A DNA stretch of 64,000 nt from contig QWIH01000004.1 of NCBI GenBank assembly GCA_021405315.1, positions 1-64,000 on the forward strand, given 5' to 3'. Origin of the DNA: Leptolyngbya sp. PLA1 (lineage in GTDB: Bacteria; Planctomycetota; Phycisphaerae; Phycisphaerales; UBA1924). The notes under the pieces were generated by a model, which saw nothing but the letters and a program-made list of their open reading frames with translations, was not told the DNA's origin and searched no databases. Shown here one piece after another: positions 17,562 through 24,877 of this stretch. The stretch's first letter is position 1. Every line of letters begins with the position of its first letter. The position numbers and the translations under genes were made by a program.

Positions 17562-19705
17562 CACTTCACGGGCTTGTAGGCGACACCGAGCGTGTTGAAG
17601 AGGAACGCCTGCACGTCGACCTGCTGCTCGATGCGCTCCGAGAGCGCCGTGCCGATGCCGTGCCCGCTGCTCATGCTCGTCCGCAGGTACGCCCTGGCGC
17701 CCGCCGCCTGCAGCCTCGCGGTCATCTTGCGGCTTTGCATCGGGTCCACGCGCGGGTCGTTGGCGCCCGTCAGGAAGAGCACGGGCGGGTACTTCCCGCC
17801 GTCCGTCACGTGGTGATAGGGCGAGTACGCGTGCAGGGCGCGGAAGTGCGCAGCGTCGGTCACCGTGCCGAACTCCGGGATGTTGAACGCCCCGTTCGCG
17901 GAGAGCTCCACGCGGAGCATGTCGTAGATGCCGACGTGGCTGATCACGCACCCGAGGAGCTCGGGTCGCTGGGTGAGCGTGGCGCCCATCAGCAGCCCGC
18001 CGTTGGACCCGCCCTCGATGGCGGTCCGCTCCGGCCTGGCGTACCCCTGCTTCTGGAGGTGGGCGACGACGCCCGCGAAGTCGTCGAAGACGTTCTGCTT
18101 GTTGGTGAGGTTGCCCTCGCGATGCCAGCGGTCGCCGTACTCGCCGCCGCCCCGCAGGTTTGCCTGGGCCCACACGACGCCCTGCTCGAGGAGCGCGAGG
18201 CGCCCGCCGTTGAACCCGGGCTCGAGGTTCACGCCGTACCCGCCGTAGCCGGTGACCAGCAGCGTGCCGGAGCCATCAAGGGCGGTGCCCTTCCTGCGGA
18301 GAATGTTGACGGGGACCCTGGTGCCGTCCTTGGAGGGCGCGAACTCTCGCACCACTTCATAGTCGTCGAAGGAGAAGGGATACTGGCTGGAGATGGGCGC
18401 CTTGGCGAGCGTGGCGGGGGAGGCGGGATCGAAGACCATCCACGCCGTGGGGCTGACGTACGACCCGACACTCATCATGACCTTGCCGCCACCGATCGCG
18501 GTCAGACCATGGGCCGCGGAGACCGGCGGGAGCGCGGGCTTGGCGAGTTGCTTGCCCGAGTAGTCGAACACGCGGACCTCGGAGGGCCCCCCGAGCTGGT
18601 ACTGGGCATAGATCACATCTGGCGTTGCGAGCAGATTGCTGGCCTCGAAGAACTCGTCGGCGAGGGTGTCCTCGGACTCGGGCACGAGCGTGCGGGCCTT
18701 GGCCAGCGTCGGCGCCGACGCGTCCAGCACCAGCAGTTTGCCCTTGGGCGCGTTCAGACGGCTGACCATCACAACCCCGCCGTCGGGCGCGAAGGTCGCC
18801 TGCACCACGCGGTCCTCATACCTGGTGAGCTGGGTCCACTCGCCCGCGGGCGAGCGGCGGTAGTGCTGGAACTCCCCGCCGTCCCCCTTCTGCATGGAGA
18901 CGAGCACCGCGCCCTTCGCGGGCCCGGCCGGCAGACACTCGACGACGATCTCCGCGATGCGGGGGAAGTCCTTGCCGATCTCGTAGCGGTCCTTCTCGAC
19001 CGGCGTGCCGAGTTCGTGGAAATAGAGCTGGACGTAGAAGTCCATGTCCGCCTCCGGGCGCTCGCCCGCGCGCGGATACCGGGTGTAGTAGAAGCCCTTG
19101 GAGTCCGGGGCCCAGGCGAGCGATCCGCCCGCGGTCCCGCCGTTGACCCTCTCGATCTCCTCGAACACCTGCTTGCCCGTGGCGACCTCGAAGACGCCGA
19201 CGTCGCCGGACTCGCTCCCGCCCTTGGAGAGGGAAACCGCGACAAGCGAGCCGTCGGGGCTCGGCACGGCCCAGTCCATCGAGACCCCGCCATGGTCGCT
19301 CATCGTGTTCGGGTCCACCAGCACCCGCTCTTTGTCCGGGTGCATGGGCGAGGGCATGACCACCAGGAACGGCTGCTGCTTCGGAGGCTGCCTCTTGATT
19401 GCGAAGAACTGCCCGCCGAAGGTCCCCACGCTGCCATAGGACGGTGTCGAAACGCTGAGCAGCGCCGTGGCCCGCTCACGGATCGCCCCCACATTGGGCA
19501 GCGCGTCGAGCATCTCCCTCGCGTAGGAGTTCTGCGAGGCGGACCACTCCTGCACCTCTGTGGAGTTCCAGTCCTCCAGCCAGCGGTACGGGTCCACGAC
19601 CTTGGTGCCGTGGTACTCGTCGGTCGCCGGCTTCTGGGGTGTGGCGGGGGGGTTCGTGGCGAGAATAACCGCAATGGCGGGCGCGAGCACGGGCAGCATC
19701 GGCAT
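17561..19705 (-). CDS. prolyl oligopeptidase (family S9A)
   Basis: This 714-residue serine peptidase cleaves after proline in short peptides, and its length is normal for the family. It has a beta-propeller at about 80-430 and an alpha/beta-hydrolase domain. The nucleophile sits in GGSNGG (about 565-570), the acid in LTGANDPRVDP (about 648) and the His in SSGHGIGT (about 682). The N-terminus holds a hydrophobic stretch that could export the protein, followed by the family segment VVDPYRWLEDW. GGGAGG lies 5 nt before the ATG. It lies 71 bp after the carbonic-anhydrase-like gene on the same strand. Confidence 0.9.
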   Translation of the reverse strand: MPMLPVLAPAIAVILATNPPATPQKPATDEYHGTKVVDPYRWLEDWNSTEVQEWSASQNSYAREMLDALPNVGAIRERATALLSVSTPSYGSVGTFGGQFFAIKRQPPKQQPFLVVMPSPMHPDKERVLVDPNTMSDHGGVSMDWAVPSPDGSLVAVSLSKGGSESGDVGVFEVATGKQVFEEIERVNGGTAGGSLAWAPDSKGFYYTRYPRAGERPEADMDFYVQLYFHELGTPVEKDRYEIGKDFPRIAEIVVECLPAGPAKGAVLVSMQKGDGGEFQHYRRSPAGEWTQLTRYEDRVVQATFAPDGGVVMVSRLNAPKGKLLVLDASAPTLAKARTLVPESEDTLADEFFEASNLLATPDVIYAQYQLGGPSEVRVFDYSGKQLAKPALPPVSAAHGLTAIGGGKVMMSVGSYVSPTAWMVFDPASPATLAKAPISSQYPFSFDDYEVVREFAPSKDGTRVPVNILRRKGTALDGSGTLLVTGYGGYGVNLEPGFNGGRLALLEQGVVWAQANLRGGGEYGDRWHREGNLTNKQNVFDDFAGVVAHLQKQGYARPERTAIEGGSNGGLLMGATLTQRPELLGCVISHVGIYDMLRVELSANGAFNIPEFGTVTDAAHFRALHAYSPYHHVTDGGKYPPVLFLTGANDPRVDPMQSRKMTARLQAAGARAYLRTSMSSGHGIGTALSERIEQQVDVQAFLFNTLGVAYKPVK

Positions 19706-19776
19706 CGGAGCCTCCCTGTGGGCGTCTGCCGCCGGCGCGGGGCCCGCGGCGAGCCGAATGGTAGCGCACGCCCCCT

Positions 19777-20244
19777 TCAGACCTCGACCTGCTCGAAGAC
19801 GATGCGATCCTGCATGTGCCGGGCAAAGTAGGCCTCAATCGCCGAGAGCTGCGTGACGCGATGCACCACCGACGCGGCCCGCACCAGGTCCGCCTTCTGC
19901 ACCAACTCCATGCGACGGTCCTTCAGCTCCAGGCGGGTCGAATAGAACGCGCACCCCTCATGGCCGATGAGCACGATGCGCTTCAACTGGTGGACCTCGA
20001 CGAGAAACTGCAGTTCATCCACCACGCCCTTTTCCTCCAGCGAGGCCTGCGCGTGGCCCGCAAGGCACCCGGGCCCGCCGGGCAGCGCCACCCGGTCGTA
20101 CCGGGGCAGACCGAGCCCGTTCTGGAGAAAGTCGTCGAAGTGCTCGCCGATACGGCCGTCCGAGCAATAGATGGCCGCGGCGTGAATACGCCGTTTGTCG
20201 TAGGGCAGGCTGGTCTCGTACGGGGCCGCCATCAGCTTGGTCAT
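19777..20244 (-). CDS. beta-carbonic-anhydrase-like zinc protein
   Basis: This 155-residue protein keeps the zinc and catalytic layout of beta-carbonic anhydrases: Cys27-Ser-Asp29-Gly-Arg31 and His95-Glu-Gly-Cys98. The Asp/Arg dyad is present. The protein is shorter than typical beta enzymes (about 200 residues) and the sequence around the motifs is unusual, with a GGPGC segment at 56-60. Activity on CO2 is therefore plausible but not certain. AGGGAG precedes the ATG at 20244. It lies 43 bp after the aconitase-family gene on the same strand. Confidence 0.6.
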   Translation of the reverse strand: MTKLMAAPYETSLPYDKRRIHAAAIYCSDGRIGEHFDDFLQNGLGLPRYDRVALPGGPGCLAGHAQASLEEKGVVDELQFLVEVHQLKRIVLIGHEGCAFYSTRLELKDRRMELVQKADLVRAASVVHRVTQLSAIEAYFARHMQDRIVFEQVEV

Positions 20245-20287
20245 CGAAAAAACTCCCTGTGCCAGCCCGCCTGGCTTGTTGCGCCGC

Positions 20288-22252
20288 TCACGATACCGCC
20301 GCCAGCCGCCTCCTGACAACCTCCTCCGCGCCCCCTGCGACAACCAGTTCCTGCGCCACCGGGCTCAGCGCGGCGAAAGGGAACCGCTGCCCGTCGCACG
20401 CGACCTCCGACGACCCATACTCGACCGAAATGTCCGGACAGAGCGTCGAACGCTCGCCCTTCCCGAACTTCGCCCGAAGGTGCGCCACCAGCGCCGGACA
20501 CTCGAAGCACACCAGCCCGTTGTTGAAGGCGTTGCGCTTGTACGTCTCCGAGAACGATGCCGCGATCACGCACGGAACTCCGAAGTGCTTGAGCGCCGTC
20601 GCCGCCTGTTCGCGGCTGGACCCGGTGCCGAAGTTCAGCCCACCCACGATGATGTCGCCCTTGCGCGCGTTCTTCAGGATCAACGGGTCGTAGTTCTCGA
20701 AGATCACGCCCGCCATCTGCTCCGGCGTCATCGCGTCGTTGTACGTGTGCTTGCCCGCGTAGATGCCGTCTGTGTTCAGGTTGTCCTTGTCCAGCAGCCA
20801 GGCGCGGCCGGCGACCCGGGACGGGAACCCCGCGATGATCGACGCGGCGCCGCCCCCCGCCGGGACCTCCGACCGCCGGAACACTCCCTTGGCCTCAACC
20901 CGGTCGTACTTCGTTGGCGAGCAGATATACCCAGCGACCGCGCTCGCCGCGACCACCGCCGGCGAGCCGAGGTACACCAGTCCCGCCTTGTCACCCATGC
21001 GCCCTTCGAAGTTGCGGTTCGTCGCCGAAATGCCCACCTCGCCGGCTTTGATCGTGCCCCGTCCCAACCCGATGCACGTGCCGCAGCCGGAAGGCAGCAC
21101 CGTCGCCCCCGCTTCCACGAGCGCGCCCCAGTGTCCGTCGGCCTCGGCCCGAGCCTGCACGTCCGCGCTCGCCGCCGCCAGGTAGAACTCCACCCCGGGG
21201 GCCACCTTCCTGCCCCGAACAACCCCCGCGGCCGCGGCGAGGTCCTCGTACCTCGCGTTCACGCACGACATCAGCCACGCCTTCTGAATCGCCACCCGCC
21301 TCCCCTCGATCTCCGGCAACGCGTGCATCGTCTTCACGTCGTTCGGGCCCGACACGTGAGGCACGATGCTCGACAGGTCCAGTTCCAGCTCCGCCGCGTA
21401 CGAGGCCCCCGCGTCGGCCTCCTCGCGCGCGGCCCACCACGCCTCCACATCCGCCCGCGTGTAGCCGCCCAGCGAGCCCGCCCGCCTCGTCCCGGGCCGG
21501 CGGCCCGCGGCGAAGTAGTCCGCCCGATCCTGCAGGTACTTCTTCAGCACCTCATCGAACGGGAAGACCCCCGCCAGCGCCCCCCATTCCGTCGTCATGT
21601 TCGCGATCGACATCCGCTGGTCCATCGAGAGCCCCGCCACGCCCTCGCCCGTGAACTCCACCGCGTGGTTCAGCACCTCGTCCTTGTTGAAGTAGCCGCA
21701 GAGCGCCACGATCACGTCCTTGCCCACCACCCCGGGGCGCAGGGCGCCCCTCAGCACCACCCGCGCCACCGGAGGAACCTGCCACCAGGTCACGCCCGTC
21801 GCCCAGATGCTCGCGGCGTCAGTCCTCACCACCGGCGTGCCCAGACAGCACAGCGCGCCGTACAGGTTGCTGTGCGAGTCGCTCCCCACCACCATGGAGC
21901 CCGGCACCACGTACCCCTGCTCGACCATCACCTGATGGCTGATCCCCGTGCCCGCCGGGTAGAAATCGACCCCGTGCTCGCCCGCGAACTTCTCGATCTT
22001 CGCGTACTTCCCCAGGTTCTCCGGCGTCGTGTTCTGGATGTCGTGATCGATCGCGAAGACCGGCTGGCGGGGGTCGGCGATCCTCGTCGCTCCGAGCTGC
22101 TTGAACTTGGGAATCACCGCGCCCGTGTTGTCGTGGGTCATCACGTGCTTCGGGCGGATCGTCACGAAGTCGCCCTGCATCGCCCCCTCCGGGCCGGCGA
22201 CGGACGCAAAGCGCGTTGCGATCTTCTCCACCAGGGTCCGGGGCTTTGGCAT
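20288..22252 (-). CDS. aconitase-superfamily hydratase, homoaconitase-like
   Basis: This 654-residue single-chain [4Fe-4S] dehydratase has large and small (swivel) domains fused. Cluster ligands are Cys near 330 (SCVNARYEDL) and the pair in SGCGTC near 390-393. Substrate-loop motifs include HDNTGAVIPKF at the N-terminus and NFGTGSSREQAATAL in the swivel domain. These resemble homoaconitase (Lys4-type) and fused isopropylmalate isomerases more than TCA aconitases, which are near 900 residues. The exact substrate (homoaconitate, isopropylmalate or citrate) cannot be read from sequence. It heads the minus-strand group with the carbonic-anhydrase-like gene. Confidence 0.75.
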   Translation of the reverse strand: MPKPRTLVEKIATRFASVAGPEGAMQGDFVTIRPKHVMTHDNTGAVIPKFKQLGATRIADPRQPVFAIDHDIQNTTPENLGKYAKIEKFAGEHGVDFYPAGTGISHQVMVEQGYVVPGSMVVGSDSHSNLYGALCCLGTPVVRTDAASIWATGVTWWQVPPVARVVLRGALRPGVVGKDVIVALCGYFNKDEVLNHAVEFTGEGVAGLSMDQRMSIANMTTEWGALAGVFPFDEVLKKYLQDRADYFAAGRRPGTRRAGSLGGYTRADVEAWWAAREEADAGASYAAELELDLSSIVPHVSGPNDVKTMHALPEIEGRRVAIQKAWLMSCVNARYEDLAAAAGVVRGRKVAPGVEFYLAAASADVQARAEADGHWGALVEAGATVLPSGCGTCIGLGRGTIKAGEVGISATNRNFEGRMGDKAGLVYLGSPAVVAASAVAGYICSPTKYDRVEAKGVFRRSEVPAGGGAASIIAGFPSRVAGRAWLLDKDNLNTDGIYAGKHTYNDAMTPEQMAGVIFENYDPLILKNARKGDIIVGGLNFGTGSSREQAATALKHFGVPCVIAASFSETYKRNAFNNGLVCFECPALVAHLRAKFGKGERSTLCPDISVEYGSSEVACDGQRFPFAALSPVAQELVVAGGAEEVVRRRLAAVS

Positions 22253-22257
22253 GAGGA

Positions 22258-22263
22258 ATCCTA
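22258..22263 (-). promoter_or_regulatory. TAGGAT -10-like hexamer, leaderless type
   Basis: Read on the minus strand, TAGGAT ends 5 nt before the ATG at 22252. It includes AGGA, so a weak Shine-Dalgarno reading is an alternative. Confidence 0.4.
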
Positions 22264-22289
22264 CCAGCCCGGGCCTGCGCTCCGCCCGC

Positions 22290-22295
22290 TATCCT
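22290..22295 (+). promoter_or_regulatory. TATCCT -10-like hexamer, leaderless type
   Basis: TATCCT lies 6 nt before the ATG of plsY at 22302. The divergent aconitase-family gene has its own hexamer 32 bp away. Confidence 0.45.
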
Positions 22296-22301
22296 GCGCG
22301 G

Positions 22302-22994
22302 ATGTTCCCGGCCCTCCTGTTCGCCGCGTTCCTCGCGGGCTCCATCCCCTTCGGCCTGCTCGTCGCCCGAGCCAGGGGCGTCGACATCCGCGCGCACGGC
22401 TCGGGGAACATCGGGGCCACCAATGTGGGGCGCGTGCTCGGCAAGCCCTACTTCTATCTCGTGTTCCTGCTCGACCTGCTCAAGGGGTTCCTCCCCGTGC
22501 TCGCCGCCGGGTGGCTCCTGGGGGCCTTGGGCCGCATGGCCATCGACCCCGCGACTTCGTTCAAATGGCTCGGCGTGGTCGTCGCCGCCGTCGCCGGGCA
22601 TGTGTTCACCCCGTGGCTCAAGTTCAAGGGTGGCAAGGGCGTCGCGACCAGCGCCGGGGCCCTCCTCGCGGTCTTCCCGGCCTTGACCGTTCCGGGGCTG
22701 CTCGCGCTGGGCGTCTTCCTGGCGTGCCTGCGCCTGTGGCGCTATGTCAGCCTTGCGGCGATCCTCGCCTGCGCGAGCGTGCCCCTCTCGGTCGCCGCAT
22801 GGTTCCACCTCGCGCACCTGGGCGTCACGCTCCGGAAAGAGCCCGCCGTGGAGGTCGTTCACATGCTCCCGTTCCTCGGGGTGAGCGCGCTGCTCTCGGT
22901 ACTGGTGGTCTGGACCCACCGGGGCAACATCGCACGCCTCCGCGCCGGCACCGAGCCCCGCTGGGGCCAGCGTGCCCCGGCACCAAAGCCCTGA
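22302..22994 (+). CDS. plsY: acyl-phosphate glycerol-3-phosphate acyltransferase
   Basis: This 230-residue multipass inner-membrane enzyme transfers an acyl group from acyl-phosphate to glycerol-3-phosphate, the first step of phospholipid synthesis. PlsY motifs are present: GSGNIGATNVGR (about 33-44), KFKGGKGVAT (about 105) and a terminal HRGNIARLRAG. Five or so hydrophobic segments are visible. The start follows the PlsY N-terminus (FAAFLAGSIPFG). miaA follows after 21 bp. Confidence 0.93.
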   Translation: MFPALLFAAFLAGSIPFGLLVARARGVDIRAHGSGNIGATNVGRVLGKPYFYLVFLLDLLKGFLPVLAAGWLLGALGRMAIDPATSFKWLGVVVAAVAGHVFTPWLKFKGGKGVATSAGALLAVFPALTVPGLLALGVFLACLRLWRYVSLAAILACASVPLSVAAWFHLAHLGVTLRKEPAVEVVHMLPFLGVSALLSVLVVWTHRGNIARLRAGTEPRWGQRAPAPKP

Positions 22995-23004
22995 CGCCCC
23001 TTTC

Positions 23005-23010
23005 TACCAT
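23005..23010 (+). promoter_or_regulatory. TACCAT -10-like hexamer, leaderless type
   Basis: TACCAT is 5 nt before the ATG of miaA at 23016, within the 21-bp plsY-miaA gap. There is no Shine-Dalgarno sequence. Confidence 0.4.
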
Positions 23011-23015
23011 CACTC

Positions 23016-23957
23016 ATGTCGGCCTCGCCCATGAGGAGCGCGATCCCCATCATCGCCGGGCCCACCGCGGGCGGCAAGACAGCCCTCGCGGTCGAGCTCG
23101 CCCTCCGCCTCGCGCCCGCACAGGTCATCTCCGCGGACTCCATGCTGCTCTACCGGGGGATGGACATCGGAACCGCCAAGCCCACACTCGACGAACGCCG
23201 CGGCATACCCCACCACCTCATCGACATCTGCGACCCCGGCGAAGCGTTCACCGTGCACGACTGGCTCCGGGCCGCGACCGCCGCGATCAACGCCGTGGTG
23301 TCCTCAGGCTCGCGCCCCATCGTGGCGGGAGGCACGCATCTCTACATCAAGGCCCTTCTCGACGGCCTGTTCGACGGCCCGGGTGCCGACGCCGCCATCC
23401 GCGCGGAGCTTGACGCCCTCGACAACGGCACGCTGCGTGCGGCATTGCTGGCGACGGACCCGGTCGCCGCCGAGAGGCTCCACCCCAATGACCGCCGCCG
23501 GACCATCCGGGCGCTGGAGGTCTTCCGGCTGACGGGCGCTCCCATCAGCTCGCTCCAGAAGCAGTGGGACGCAGAGAGGCCGGACTCGCCCTACCTGCTC
23601 GTGGTGCTCGCCTGGCCCACGGAGATCATCAACCGCCGCATCAACGATCGCGTGCGCCAGATGGTCTCGCGCGGGTTCGTCGCCGAGGCGCGGGGGTTGT
23701 GGGAAGCTCAGCGCTTCGGCCCCCAGGCGCGAGAAGCTCTGGGTTACAAGCAGCTCATCGCACACTTCGAGGGGCGGTGCTCGCTCGATGACGCCATCGA
23801 GCAGATCAAGATCGAAACCCGCCGATTCGCGAAGAACCAGCGCACCTGGCTGCGAAGGCTGGGGACCACGCCCGGCTGCGTGCGCCTCGACTGCGACACC
23901 GTGCCGCAACCGGAATGGGCCGGCATCGTGCTCGATGCCATGGGGTGTCCCCGATGA
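23016..23957 (+). CDS. miaA: tRNA dimethylallyltransferase
   Basis: This 313-residue enzyme adds a dimethylallyl group to A37 of tRNAs reading codons that start with U. The P-loop is GPTAGGKTA (about 11-19), followed by SADSMLLYRGMDIGTAKP and VAGGTHLYIKALLDGLF. NDRRRTIRALEVF and KNQRTWLRR complete the family signature. ATG at 23031 is an alternative start. The last codon overlaps the next gene by 4 bp (ATGA). Confidence 0.93.
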   Translation: MSASPMRSAIPIIAGPTAGGKTALAVELALRLAPAQVISADSMLLYRGMDIGTAKPTLDERRGIPHHLIDICDPGEAFTVHDWLRAATAAINAVVSSGSRPIVAGGTHLYIKALLDGLFDGPGADAAIRAELDALDNGTLRAALLATDPVAAERLHPNDRRRTIRALEVFRLTGAPISSLQKQWDAERPDSPYLLVVLAWPTEIINRRINDRVRQMVSRGFVAEARGLWEAQRFGPQAREALGYKQLIAHFEGRCSLDDAIEQIKIETRRFAKNQRTWLRRLGTTPGCVRLDCDTVPQPEWAGIVLDAMGCPR

Positions 23958-24397
23958 GCCGCGCCGGACGGGTCTCGCTCTCGAACCTCTTCCTGCCCCT
24001 CGCCACGCCGGAGGAGCGCCGGCTCCGACGGTGGGTGCTGCTGATTCCGGTGGGGTTGCTCCTCACCACGCTCAGCGTCCTGCTGCTGACCGGCCTCCGT
24101 GTCCTCCCCAAGTCCGCGCTGGCGGGGTTGCCTCTCATCTACCTCGGCGTGTTCGTCATGCTCTACAAGGCCACCCACCTCGCCGCGGCCCACTACGCCG
24201 GTATGAAGTTCATCCGCTCCATCGACTACCGCATCTGCCCAAAGTGCGAGTACGACCTCCGGGGCATTTCGCTCGCACCCGAACCGAACCCCGCGGGAGT
24301 CACCTGCCCGGAGTGCGGCCTGCACGCGACACCAGACCAGCTCCGCGACCGCTGGGAAGAGGTCTACCGCCGCGTCGCCATGAAGCCCGGGTCCTGA
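23954..24397 (+). CDS. small membrane protein with planctomycete-type CPKCxYDLRG zinc ribbon
   Basis: This 147-residue protein has two hydrophobic helices (LLIPVGLLLTTLSVLLLTG and LAGLPLIYLGVFVML) followed by a zinc ribbon, CPKCEYDLRG...CPECG, at about 97-125. This ribbon is common in planctomycete membrane proteins; its function is unknown. The ATG overlaps the miaA stop, so translation is coupled to miaA. Confidence 0.75.
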   Translation: MSRAGRVSLSNLFLPLATPEERRLRRWVLLIPVGLLLTTLSVLLLTGLRVLPKSALAGLPLIYLGVFVMLYKATHLAAAHYAGMKFIRSIDYRICPKCEYDLRGISLAPEPNPAGVTCPECGLHATPDQLRDRWEEVYRRVAMKPGS

Positions 24398-24877
24398 GCC
24401 GCCCACCCCCGAGGCACGGGGCGCCCCGGAGCGGAACTACTGGTGGCCCGACGGCTTCGGTCTCGCTTTCCGCTTCTCTTTTTCGGCGGCATCTCGGGCC
24501 TCTCTGACCCCGGGGCCAACGTCAACCCGCCAGCCGGCCCCACGGCACCTCTCGTCGGGATCAACTCCTTGTGGGTAAGCTCCGCCGCCCTCGCCCGCTG
24601 TCGTCATGCAAAATATTGCAATTAAACACCTTAGACCATTCTTGCCTTGGCGTTCACCGGCACGCCTACCACCGTTCTTGCCTCTCAGCCGCAGCCCGGA
24701 CTCGTCCTCGCCCCTCCATCAGACTTGACTCGGGACCTGCTCCAAGCCGGAATGACTCACGGGATGCACACCGCTCGGCCGACTTGACACGCAACCCCGC
24801 CGGACCTTTCCTAGCCGACGGCACCAAGCCGACGCTTGGATTGTGATTGGTGTTTGGTTGGGTGTTGGTTTTTCAGA
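24398..24877. other. 480-bp non-coding region before topA
   Basis: I see no convincing gene here. It contains an AT-rich island (about 24605-24632) in a GC-rich background, with the short inverted repeat TGCAA-AATA-TTGCA. Two direct repeats, ACCATTCTTGCCT (24635-24647) and ACCGTTCTTGCCT (24671-24683), differ at one base. GACTTGAC occurs at 24722-24729 and again at 24781-24788. The last 60 bp before topA are T/G-rich. Confidence 0.5.
24784..24812 (+). promoter_or_regulatory. candidate sigma70-type promoter for topA
   Basis: TTGACA at 24784-24789 matches the -35 consensus. TTTCCT follows after 17 bp as a modest -10. The predicted leader to the topA ATG at 24878 is about 60 nt. Confidence 0.4.
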
